In this document: positions 15,743 to 22,947 of the stretch, one piece after another
Layout: each line of letters begins with the position of its first letter
How positions within the stretch are numbered: the stretch's first letter is position 1
Assembly (NCBI GenBank): GCA_022769825.1
Contig: JALEJI010000043.1
Location: 1 to 41,770 of the forward strand
From: Prevotella sp.
GTDB taxonomy: Bacteria; Bacteroidota; Bacteroidia; Bacteroidales; Bacteroidaceae
Length of the DNA stretch: 41,770 nucleotides
Direction: 5' to 3'
Made by a program: the position numbers and the translations under genes
Notes under the pieces: model-generated
Database searches by the model: none
Told to the model about the DNA's origin: nothing
Seen by the model: the letters and a program-made list of their open reading frames with translations, nothing else

Positions 15743-15774
15743 TTTGCGCCTAAGGATTTTTTTCTTTACTTTTG
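15743..15774 (+). promoter_or_regulatory. Promoter of the corA leader
   Basis: TTTG (15743-15746), 20-nt spacer, TACTTTTG (15767-15774), an exact consensus match. It gives a leader of about 120 nt before the corA start. Confidence 0.7.
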
Positions 15775-15801
15775 CACCGTAAAACAATTCAGTAAAACAA
15801 T

Positions 15802-15837
15802 ATGGACGATTATCACGCGGACAGTTACAATAATTAG
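15802..15837 (+). CDS. Short acidic upstream ORF in the corA leader
   Basis: ATG 15802 to TAG 15835-15837 encodes MDDYHADSYNN. It starts about 22 nt after the predicted transcription start and ends 1 nt before the first arm of the leader hairpin (15839-15848). Three of eleven residues are Asp, two of them directly after Met. In enteric Mg2+ transporter leaders, acidic or Pro-rich nascent peptides are known to destabilise ribosomes at low Mg2+. Here that role is only suggested by position and composition. Confidence 0.4.
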   Translation: MDDYHADSYNN

Positions 15838-15838
15838 C

Positions 15839-15896
15839 GTGAGGATTGAGCATTACCGCCAATCTTCACAACCTGTTCATGTTAAAAAAGATTGGC
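15839..15896 (+). promoter_or_regulatory. Two mutually exclusive hairpins before corA
   Basis: Hairpin 1 pairs 15839-15848 with 15860-15869 (10 bp including one G-U). Hairpin 2 pairs GCCAATCTT (15858-15866) with AAGATTGGC (15888-15896), 9 bp perfect, ending 4 nt before the ATG at 15901. The two share 15860-15866, so only one can form. Hairpin 2 would hide the A-rich ribosome entry region. Confidence 0.55.
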
Positions 15897-15900
15897 AGCA

Positions 15901-16827
15901 ATGAAAACATACTGGAGCATTGAAAAGCAACTAAGGGTCATCGACGAGTGGAAGTCGGGGTGCTGGATTCAGGTCACCTGCCCTACCGATGACGACCAGC
16001 GAGAACTGGAAGAGAGGTTTAACATTCCCGACTATTTCATGAGCGACATCAGCGATACCGATGAGCGCGCGCGTTATGAGTACGACGACGGTTGGACCCT
16101 TATAATCCTTCGTATTCCTTATGTCAAGGAGATAAGGTCGCGCACTCCTTATACCACGGTGCCGTTGGGCATAATCCACAAACGCGACGTAACCATCACC
16201 GTCTGCTTCTACGAGACGAACATGATGCTCGACTTCGTGAGCTTTCATCAGAAACGTGGCGTGGGATTCACCGATTATGTCGACATGACCTTCAGGCTCT
16301 TCCTGTCTTCTGCCGTGTGGTACCTGAAGCGGCTGAAGCAAATCAACGCACTTATAGAAAAAGCGAAACACAACCTTGACCATGAGGTGAACAACGAGAG
16401 CCTTATCGGCCTGAGCCGACTGCAAGACTCGCTCACTTACTTCATCACGTCAATACGTGGCAACGAGAACCTGTTGCAGAAACTGAAGTTCAAGCTGCAA
16501 GTCGACGAACTCGACGCCGACCTCATCGAGGACGTGAACATCGAGATGACACAGGCCAGGGAGACCACGAATATCTATTCCGACATCTTGGAATCCACGA
16601 TGGACACGTATTCGAGCATCATCAACAACAACATGAACACCACCATGCGTACCCTCACGTCGCTCAACATCATCCTGATGGCACCTACGCTCATATCAAG
16701 CATATACGGAATGAACGTGGTGAACGGCCTGGAGGCATCGAAGTATGGGTTCATAATCTGCATCGCCGTTTCAGTGCTTGTGACAGGCGTCAGCTGGTGG
16801 ATTTTACGACATAAAAAACTTATTTAG
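15901..16827 (+). CDS. corA: CorA-family magnesium transporter
   Basis: An inner-membrane divalent-cation channel of the CorA type, probably importing Mg2+ as a homopentamer. From ATG 15901 it has 308 residues; a TTG three codons upstream is rejected. A long soluble N-terminal alpha/beta domain and helical stalk precede two C-terminal transmembrane helices. The family signature GMN is at residues 270-272 (SIYGMNVVNG) and follows the first helix. Cobalt or other divalent ions are alternative substrates. The leader has a promoter, a small ORF and competing hairpins, suggesting post-initiation control. Confidence 0.9.
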   Translation: MKTYWSIEKQLRVIDEWKSGCWIQVTCPTDDDQRELEERFNIPDYFMSDISDTDERARYEYDDGWTLIILRIPYVKEIRSRTPYTTVPLGIIHKRDVTITVCFYETNMMLDFVSFHQKRGVGFTDYVDMTFRLFLSSAVWYLKRLKQINALIEKAKHNLDHEVNNESLIGLSRLQDSLTYFITSIRGNENLLQKLKFKLQVDELDADLIEDVNIEMTQARETTNIYSDILESTMDTYSSIINNNMNTTMRTLTSLNIILMAPTLISSIYGMNVVNGLEASKYGFIICIAVSVLVTGVSWWILRHKKLI

Positions 16828-16880
16828 CTCATTTACAGTAAAAAACATTCCAAAAATTAGCATAATACAATCTTTTTAGC

Positions 16881-16888
16881 TAAGTTTG
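16881..16888 (+). promoter_or_regulatory. Probable -7 element of the DUF349 gene
   Basis: TAAGTTTG is an exact TAnnTTTG match about 100 nt before the start codon. The corresponding -33 TTG is not clear. Confidence 0.4.
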
Positions 16889-16991
16889 CATCATATTTAT
16901 TAACAATTGGAAGCCATGCCCGTCTGAGGCGTTTGCTGACATGCAGCAGCATGGCCATGGAACTCCGAGTCATAAACTTAAACATAGTGAA

Positions 16992-18878
16992 ATGATGGAC
17001 TCTCAAGAAAACACCACCCCAAAGGGAATCGAGGAAGAGCAGAAGGCCGAGGCCGCTGCCCCAGTGACAAATGTCGACAATGAAAACGACGTGAAAGAAG
17101 ATGCCAAGGCTGACACGCAAGAGCAGGCCGCGGCGGTTGAGCCAGACGCGCAAGATACCGCTGCCGAAGACCTCGCTAAGAAAGTCTACGCCTCAAAGAA
17201 AGAGGTGCTCGACCGCATCGAGGAAATAGCTAATGGCGACGACACTCCAGGAAAGGACGAGGTTGACCACTTGAAGGCTTCTTTCTACCGTTTCCAAATA
17301 GCGGAACGCGACAAGAAGCAAAAGGAATATCTTGAAGCTGGAGGCGACCCTGAGAAATACCAGATTCTCCCCGACGAAGATGAAGAGGCTTACAAGGCCA
17401 ACATGCGAGTCATCAAGGAAAAGCGCGCGAAGGCTTTTGAGAAGGCACAGCAAGAGCGAGAGGAAAACCTCAAGCACAGGGAGGAAATCATAGAGAAGAT
17501 AAAGAACATGGCCACGTCGCCAGACGAGGCCAACAAGTCGTACAACGAATTCAAGACTCTGCAACAGGAGTGGAAGGGCATTGGAGCCGTGCCGCCAGAG
17601 AAATCGAGCGAGACATGGCGCAACTATCAGCTCTACGTCGAGCAGTTCTACGACTTGCTGAACCTCAACCGCGAGGCTCGTGAATACGACTTCAAGAAGA
17701 ACCTCGAAGCCAAGACCAAGCTATGCGAGGAAGCCGAGAAACTCGCCGACGAGCCTGACGTGGTGAGCGCTTTCCATCAGCTGCAAGACCTGCACGAGCA
17801 ATATCGCGAGATTGGCCCAGTGGCTAAGGAGATGCGCGAGAACATTTGGACAAGATTCAAGAACGCGAGCACCGTAATCAACAAGAAACACCAAGACCAC
17901 TTCGAGAAGCTGCGCGCCAACGAAGAGGAGAACCTTGCCAAGAAGACGGGGCTCTGCGAGAAGACGGAAGCCGTGGCGAAAGAAGAAAACAAGAACGCTG
18001 CCGACTGGGAGAAGCACTCGAAGGAGATCATCGCCATACAGCAGGAGTGGAAGACCATAGGCTTCGCTCCGAAGAAGAGCAACGAGGAGATTTTCCAACG
18101 CTTCCGCAAGGCTTGCGACGACTTCTTCGGTCGCAAGGCAGAATATTTCAAGGAGGTAAGGGCACGTCTTTACGAGAACGCCGAGAAGAAGAAGGCCCTT
18201 GTGGCCAAGGCGCAAGAACTTTCCGACTCTACCGACTGGAAGGCCACTTCCGACAAGCTCATACAGCTGCAGAAGGAATGGAAGACGGTTGGCACGGCTC
18301 CACGAAAGATTAGCGACCAGCTCTGGAACGACTTCCTCACGGCTTGCAACCATTTCTTCGACGCGCGCAACGCCGCTCATGCCAGCGTGCACGACGAGGA
18401 GCGTGAGAACCTGCAGAAGAAGCGCGACATCATAGAGGAACTGAAGAAAATAACAGCCACGGACAGCGACGCACGCGAGAAAGTGCAGGAGCTGGCAGAC
18501 AAGTACAACGCCGTCGGCCATGTGCCTTTCCGCGAGAAGGACAAGGTCTACAAGGAGTATCACGAGGTGATGGACAAGATCTTCGAGGAGCTGCACATCT
18601 CAGCGGCTCGCCGCCATCTCGACAACTTCAAGAACAACCTCCGCGGCATGGCAAAGAAGGGCGAGGACGCCGTGGACAACGAGCGCACGCGCCTTGTAAG
18701 ACGCTTTGAGCAACTGAAGCAGGAAATCACTACTTACGAGAACAACCTCGGATTCCTCAGCATCTCCAGCAAGAAGGGCAACAGCCTCGTCGACGAGATG
18801 AACCGCAAGGTGCAAAAGCTCAAGGACGACGCCCAGCTCATAAAAGAGAAGATAAAGGCTATCGACCAACAGAAGTAA
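16992..18878 (+). CDS. DUF349 helical repeat protein
   Basis: A 628-residue, highly charged, mostly helical protein without signal peptide or membrane segment. After an acidic, Ala/Glu-rich, probably disordered N-terminus (residues 1-60) come five DUF349 repeats about 77 residues apart. They are marked by LQQEWKGIGAVP (~190), LHEQYREIGPV (~266), IQQEWKTIGFAP (~348), LQKEWKTVGTAP (~425) and LADKYNAVGHVP (~499). The last 100 residues are predicted coiled coil. DUF349 proteins are common in Bacteroidetes and have no firmly established role. ATG 16992 or 16995 is preferred over the upstream 16941, whose added residues are unlike the rest. It is monocistronic, ending at a hairpin at 18903-18941. 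Confidence 0.88.
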   Translation: MMDSQENTTPKGIEEEQKAEAAAPVTNVDNENDVKEDAKADTQEQAAAVEPDAQDTAAEDLAKKVYASKKEVLDRIEEIANGDDTPGKDEVDHLKASFYRFQIAERDKKQKEYLEAGGDPEKYQILPDEDEEAYKANMRVIKEKRAKAFEKAQQEREENLKHREEIIEKIKNMATSPDEANKSYNEFKTLQQEWKGIGAVPPEKSSETWRNYQLYVEQFYDLLNLNREAREYDFKKNLEAKTKLCEEAEKLADEPDVVSAFHQLQDLHEQYREIGPVAKEMRENIWTRFKNASTVINKKHQDHFEKLRANEEENLAKKTGLCEKTEAVAKEENKNAADWEKHSKEIIAIQQEWKTIGFAPKKSNEEIFQRFRKACDDFFGRKAEYFKEVRARLYENAEKKKALVAKAQELSDSTDWKATSDKLIQLQKEWKTVGTAPRKISDQLWNDFLTACNHFFDARNAAHASVHDEERENLQKKRDIIEELKKITATDSDAREKVQELADKYNAVGHVPFREKDKVYKEYHEVMDKIFEELHISAARRHLDNFKNNLRGMAKKGEDAVDNERTRLVRRFEQLKQEITTYENNLGFLSISSKKGNSLVDEMNRKVQKLKDDAQLIKEKIKAIDQQK

Positions 18879-18900
18879 TTTTACAGGTAAGACATAAATT

Positions 18901-19003
18901 GAGTAGGAGATAAACACTAATCACAGGTGTTTATCTCCTACTTTCGTTTTCCGACCTCTCACACCACCGCACATGCGATTCCGTATACGGCGATTCCTAT
19001 TTT
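18901..19003 (-). mobile_element. Group II intron 3'-end remnant (domains V-VI only)
   Basis: Read on the minus strand, about 18964-18996 is a domain V-like hairpin (CGCCGTATACGGAATCGCA then TGTGCGGTGG), followed by GTGAGAGG and a final helix. The flank from GAGTAGGAG to CCTATTTT matches the 3' end of the intron at 40783-40879 at nearly every base outside the interior of the last helix. One A/C mismatch and one G-U in domain V suggest decay. No reverse transcriptase lies beside it; the sequence upstream on that strand is the unrelated phosphatase gene. Confidence 0.7.
18903..18950 (+). terminator. Strong hairpin, probable terminator after the DUF349 gene
   Basis: A perfect 15-bp stem (18903-18917 with 18927-18941) with a 9-nt loop, then TTTCGTTTT. 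Read on the minus strand it is the last helix of the group II intron remnant described at 18901-19003, so it may serve both genes. Confidence 0.7.
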
Positions 19004-19060
19004 ATTTTCAAACAAGATGTAGCAAGGACATGGCAAGGCCGTAGCGTCGGGCGAAGTCCT

Positions 19061-19576
19061 CTACAGCATCAGTATCCTCACCTCGGCATTGTGCATCTTT
19101 TGTATTTCGTTCATCGGCTTCTTGAAATACACGCTCTGTATAGCCTTGTTTATGATGCCATGACCGACGGCGAGCACCACCTTGCCGGGATATGCCGTCT
19201 TTATCCATGTAAGGAAGTTTTGAGCGCGGCTTTTCATGTGTTCAAGGCTCTCCACGTCATCGGGCCATTCCACGTTTTCAAGGTCGGGAATAAACTTGCC
19301 CGTGAACGATCCCCAATCACGCTCACGCAGCAGCGGAGACGTCACGATGTCTTCCGGCTTCAGTCCCCTTGCCGACGCTATTATGGAGCAAGTCTGGATG
19401 GCACGATGCAAGTCGCTTGCCACGAAAGCGTCTATTTTCGCGTCTTTCATCTTTTCTGCGACATCACGAGCCTGGGCCTTGCCGGTCTCGTTGAGTTCCC
19501 CTCCTTGCCAGCCCTGTAATATCTGGGCGGCGTTGGCCACGGTCTCGCCGTGGCGCACAAGATATAATGTAGTCAT
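19061..19576 (-). CDS. Histidine phosphatase family protein (phosphoglycerate mutase-like)
   Basis: A 171-residue cytosolic protein of the two-histidine phosphatase fold. LVRHGETVANA at the N-terminus carries the phospho-accepting His. LLRERDWGSFTGKF and the C-terminal AVGHGIINKAI supply the remaining active-site residues. It belongs to the GpmB/CobC-like branch; the substrate cannot be told from sequence. A leftward -7 (TAATTTTG, 19620-19627) lies about 45 nt upstream. It converges on the DUF349 gene with the intron remnant in between. Confidence 0.9.
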   Translation of the reverse strand: MTTLYLVRHGETVANAAQILQGWQGGELNETGKAQARDVAEKMKDAKIDAFVASDLHRAIQTCSIIASARGLKPEDIVTSPLLRERDWGSFTGKFIPDLENVEWPDDVESLEHMKSRAQNFLTWIKTAYPGKVVLAVGHGIINKAIQSVYFKKPMNEIQKMHNAEVRILML

Positions 19577-19670
19577 AACAAATCGTTATCCTAATGGATT
19601 ATTGTCATTATTCGGGTTGCAAAATTACAAAAAATAACACGGTTTGATAAAATGTTCTGATAAAAAAGCC

Positions 19671-19678
19671 TATCTTTG
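19671..19678 (+). promoter_or_regulatory. Probable -7 element of the DUF308 gene
   Basis: TATCTTTG matches TAnnTTTG, 72 nt before the ATG at 19751. A TTTG at 19643-19646 is 24 nt away, longer than normal spacing. The divergent phosphatase promoter is within 50 bp. Confidence 0.45.
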
Positions 19679-19750
19679 CATTATCTTTTCACTCTGGAAA
19701 TCACGGCGTCCCCATACAAGACCTTTGAGGACACGGCAAAACAATTTATT

Positions 19751-20389
19751 ATGAAAGTCTTTCGTAGCAGCGTTTTTCGCGCGTTGTGCGCCATAGTCAT
19801 CGGCGCGTTGTTGGTAAAATATCGTGAGCAGACCGTGACATGGATCACGGTTGCCATTGGTATAATCTTCCTCGTGAGCGGCATAATCAGCATCACCGCG
19901 TGGTTCTCAGCCAAGCGCAAGGGAGGCACTAACGGCATGGACATCTACGACGTGCAAGGCCGTCTCATCACCATGCCCTCGCAGCCATTCCCCGTTGTCG
20001 GGCTTGGCAGCGTCATCCTTGGTGGCGTGCTGGCAATGTTTCCAAACAGTTTTGTCAATGGCCTGACCTATATCATCGCGATAATGCTGATCTTAGGCGC
20101 GCTCACACAGTTTTTCAACCTCACCGTCGCCCGTCGCTTCGCCAACATCGGCATCGTGTGGTGGATATTCCCCACCTTGGTGCTGCTGGTCGGCCTTGTC
20201 GCCGTGGTCAAGCCGTCGTTCATAGCCAGTGCCCCGTTGCTCGTCCTTGGCTGGTGCATCATCGTCTACGGGGCGATAGACCTCATAGACTCTATCAAGA
20301 TACACCAGTGCCGCAGACAGATGGGAGCGGTCAACGGCACCGATGAAGCCACGGCCGAGGAAATCAAAGAAGAGAAGACGCCGGAGTGA
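19751..20389 (+). CDS. DUF308/HdeD-like membrane protein
   Basis: A 212-residue integral membrane protein with about six hydrophobic segments in paired form (ALCAIVIGALLVKYRE, AIGIIFLVSGIISI, VVGLGSVILGGVLAMFP and so on) and a charged C-terminal tail. It fits the DUF308/HdeD family, whose E. coli member is linked to acid resistance; that role is not demonstrated here. ATG 19751 is chosen because the upstream extension precedes or overlaps the likely transcription start. Its last 26 nt overlap the convergent uridine kinase gene. Confidence 0.8.
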   Translation: MKVFRSSVFRALCAIVIGALLVKYREQTVTWITVAIGIIFLVSGIISITAWFSAKRKGGTNGMDIYDVQGRLITMPSQPFPVVGLGSVILGGVLAMFPNSFVNGLTYIIAIMLILGALTQFFNLTVARRFANIGIVWWIFPTLVLLVGLVAVVKPSFIASAPLLVLGWCIIVYGAIDLIDSIKIHQCRRQMGAVNGTDEATAEEIKEEKTPE

Positions 20390-20993
20390 GGGTCTTGATA
20401 TAATCAGTCAACATGCCGATGCCCTTCAAGTTTTCTCCGCCCTCAGGTATTATGACATCGGCAAAGCGCTTCGTGGGCTCGATAAACTGCTCATGCATGG
20501 GCTTCAGCACCTTCAAATATCTGTCCACGACCATTGACACGGTGCGTCCCCTGTCGATAGTGTCGCGCTGGATGTTGCGAATGAGACGCTCGTCGGAGTC
20601 GCAGTCCACGAAAATCTTCAAGTCCATCATGTCGCGCAACCGCTTGTTGAGCAACGTCATGATGCCCTCTATTATTATGACAGGCTTGGGCTCCACGTGG
20701 ATGGTCTCTGGCAACCTGTTGCTGAGGATGTACGAATAAGTAGGCTGCTCAATGGCAATGCCATTGGCAAGATCGTGAACCTGCTTGATGAGCAACTTCC
20801 AGTCGAAAGCGTCTGGATGGTCGAAGTTTATGGCCTTACGCTCCTCGTCGGTAAGCCCCGTCGTGTCGTTGTAATAAGAGTCGAGTGGCACCACGGCCAC
20901 ATGGTCGGGAGGAAGCGACTCCACTATTTTCTTGACTACAGTGGTCTTGCCGGAGCCTGTGCCACCGGCAATGCCGATAATTGTTGGTTTCAT
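20364..20993 (-). CDS. udk: Uridine kinase
   Basis: Phosphorylates uridine and cytidine in pyrimidine nucleoside salvage. It is 209 residues with a Walker A loop GGTGSGKTT at residues 10-18. DSYYNDTTGL and NFDHPDAFDW (substrate recognition) and RDTIDRGRTV are family hallmarks. It is the last gene of a minus-strand group: secreted EEP nuclease, UDG-superfamily protein, udk. A salvage kinase next to nuclease genes fits reuse of scavenged nucleosides. The stop lies inside the DUF308 gene on the other strand. Confidence 0.94.
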   Translation of the reverse strand: MKPTIIGIAGGTGSGKTTVVKKIVESLPPDHVAVVPLDSYYNDTTGLTDEERKAINFDHPDAFDWKLLIKQVHDLANGIAIEQPTYSYILSNRLPETIHVEPKPVIIIEGIMTLLNKRLRDMMDLKIFVDCDSDERLIRNIQRDTIDRGRTVSMVVDRYLKVLKPMHEQFIEPTKRFADVIIPEGGENLKGIGMLTDYIKTLTPASSLL

Positions 20994-21022
20994 TGTCTTG
21001 TCTTGTTTCTAAGTCTGTTCTT

Positions 21023-21619
21023 TTATAAAATGCCCAATTCCCTGAACATGTTGTCATAATACGCGGCCTTGTCCTCAAGCTTCATGGGATAGGCACGGCT
21101 TGAGCTTGGCTGCCTGTACAGGCTTATCGCCCTGCCATGGAAGTCGAAATCTACATGCCCGCCCATCTTCAAGTCGTTGGCCTTCTGGCCTATGCCATAA
21201 TGCTCCATGAAGATTTTGGTGGCCAGCCGGCCTGCCGTGAGCACGCCACGACATAGCGGCAAGGCCGTGAGCATGGCGTCGAGGTCTGCCCTCTCCACCA
21301 CTTCCAAGTCCTTGTCTGATGCCGTCCCCTTGGTACGCCTGATTCGCAAGCAGGTGTCGAAAATGGCGATGCCCCTCTCCGAGAGAAACGCCTTCAAATC
21401 GTCGAGGCGATAGGTCTTGTTGCCCTCGTCCACGAAATGAAGCTTGTCGCCAAAGAAGCACAGCCCCATGATGCGCCACATGTCGTTAGTGTAGTTGGGA
21501 TAATACCAGTCTATGCACCAGCGTTTTGGCGATGGCGGGAAGGTGCCGAGCATCAGCAGCCGGGCCGTCTTGGGCAAGAAAGGCTCAAAGGGATGGCTTT
21601 CTATGTCAAACGTCGGCAT
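21023..21619 (-). CDS. Uracil-DNA glycosylase superfamily protein
   Basis: A 198-residue protein with the layout of the single-domain UDG fold. LLMLGTFPPSPKRWCIDWYYPN near residue 20 corresponds to the G(x)PP-type catalytic loop, GVLTAGRLATKIF to the central strand and helix, and LYRQPSSSRAY near residue 165 to the C-terminal motif. It most resembles the G:T/U mismatch (MUG-like) branch, but the catalytic residue assignment is uncertain, so the activity is inferred. It starts 6 nt after the EEP nuclease stop and is translated in the same direction, ending 29 nt before udk. Confidence 0.7.
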   Translation of the reverse strand: MPTFDIESHPFEPFLPKTARLLMLGTFPPSPKRWCIDWYYPNYTNDMWRIMGLCFFGDKLHFVDEGNKTYRLDDLKAFLSERGIAIFDTCLRIRRTKGTASDKDLEVVERADLDAMLTALPLCRGVLTAGRLATKIFMEHYGIGQKANDLKMGGHVDFDFHGRAISLYRQPSSSRAYPMKLEDKAAYYDNMFRELGIL

Positions 21620-21625
21620 CGTGGG

Positions 21626-22804
21626 TCAGTCTTTCTTGTTCTTGTCTTTCTCCACCCTTGCCTTCTGCTCAGCCTCCGACGAGGCGATGTTCCTCAGCTC
21701 AGCCTCCGTGTACTCGGGCAGGGCGAACACGCTTTCCTTCAACGCCTTGTCTTTCTTCTCGCGCTGTTCTTTCACGAGATACACCACGGTGGGCAGGTGG
21801 TCAGAGAAGCCGTCGAGCCAAACGCCTCCGGCCGTGGTGCGCTTGGTGCCTCCCTTGTACTTGCCTTCCTTCTGGAAGAGGTAAGGCATGCGCTGAACCT
21901 CGTACTTGAAGTATTTAAGCGTCGTGAAATCCTTTTCCCCGTTCTTGTTTATAAGGCTTGGCGACAATATTATCTGGTCGAAAAGGTTCCATGAGCCTTG
22001 ATATTGCAGCGTGCCGGTGCCTTGCTTGGCAAGCACGTTGTACCAAGGGTTATACATGTCGTCCTTGCCAACCATGTCCGCCTCCTCCTTAGCGGAGAGC
22101 ACCTCATGCATGCTCTTGTTGGTAGGGTCGTCGTTCATGTCGCCCATCACTATGACTTTCGCCTTAGGGTCAAGGCCGAGAATCCTGTCTTTCAACGCCT
22201 TCACCTGCGCGGCGCCCACCTCGCGGAAGTAGCTGACATTGAAGCGGCTCGGCAGGTGGTTGACGATTATCACCACGTGCTCGCCAGCCATCTCACCGCT
22301 GACGGCAAAGAAGCCACGGGTGCGGAAGAGCGAGTCTTGCTTCTCGGTGGGCACATAAGGGTAGAGCCTATAAGCCTTGACGGAGAAGAGCGACGGATTG
22401 TAGATAAGGGCGCAGTCGATGCCACGGCGGTCGGGACCCTCGACATGGCAGAACTTGTATCCGCGCTTGCTGAGCTCAGGCTGGGCACACAGGTCGGTAA
22501 GGCAACGGTCGTTTTCCACTTCCGACACGCCAATCGCGGAGCAGCCCACGCCGGGGAGCATCGTCGTGCCCATGTCGCCAAGGGCGCGAGCCATGTTGTG
22601 CAACTTGTGTGAATACTTCATGCCGTTCCACTTATACGAGCCCGAAGGCAGGAACTGATAGTCGTTCTTGCCAGCGTCGTGGCACGTGTCGAAAAGGTTC
22701 TCAAGGTTGTAGAAACCCACGGCATAAGCGTGAAACTTCTTCTGGGCGCCTACTGAGACACAGAAGAACAGCAATAAGAAAAACGCGGAAAAATACTTTT
22801 TCAT
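21626..22804 (-). CDS. Secreted endonuclease/exonuclease/phosphatase family protein
   Basis: A 392-residue protein from ATG 22804. The upstream extension is rejected because MKKYFSAFFLLLFFCVSVGAQ is a clean signal peptide. The DNase I-like (EEP) fold is complete: FYNLENLFD, GVSEVEN with the metal Glu, IVNHLPSR with a catalytic His, GDMNDDP and the terminal SDHLP. The highly charged C-terminus (last 60 residues) follows. Related secreted members act on DNA, RNA or phosphoesters; the substrate here is inferred to be nucleic acid from neighbours. It is divergent from the TonB-dependent receptor at 22948. Confidence 0.88.
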   Translation of the reverse strand: MKKYFSAFFLLLFFCVSVGAQKKFHAYAVGFYNLENLFDTCHDAGKNDYQFLPSGSYKWNGMKYSHKLHNMARALGDMGTTMLPGVGCSAIGVSEVENDRCLTDLCAQPELSKRGYKFCHVEGPDRRGIDCALIYNPSLFSVKAYRLYPYVPTEKQDSLFRTRGFFAVSGEMAGEHVVIIVNHLPSRFNVSYFREVGAAQVKALKDRILGLDPKAKVIVMGDMNDDPTNKSMHEVLSAKEEADMVGKDDMYNPWYNVLAKQGTGTLQYQGSWNLFDQIILSPSLINKNGEKDFTTLKYFKYEVQRMPYLFQKEGKYKGGTKRTTAGGVWLDGFSDHLPTVVYLVKEQREKKDKALKESVFALPEYTEAELRNIASSEAEQKARVEKDKNKKD

Positions 22805-22910
22805 CTTGTCAAAACGTAGTCTTGTTATTTGTTTTTGCAAATATCGGAATATTTTTCGATATTTCATTGTTTCTTAATTAAAAAACCAACAATAATATGT
22901 TGTTTTTTAC

Positions 22911-22918
22911 TATCTTTG
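22911..22918 (+). promoter_or_regulatory. Probable -7 element of the TonB receptor operon
   Basis: TATCTTTG, an exact TAnnTTTG match, lies 30 nt before the receptor start. A TTG at the usual spacing is not evident. Confidence 0.45.
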
Positions 22919-22947
22919 CAACATTATCAATACTCATATTTTAATTT

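Noticed and set aside
19008..19208. Frameshifted C-terminal extension of the histidine phosphatase
   Set aside because: The protein already ends at the family-typical NAEVRIL position, so the frame beyond the stop is not needed.
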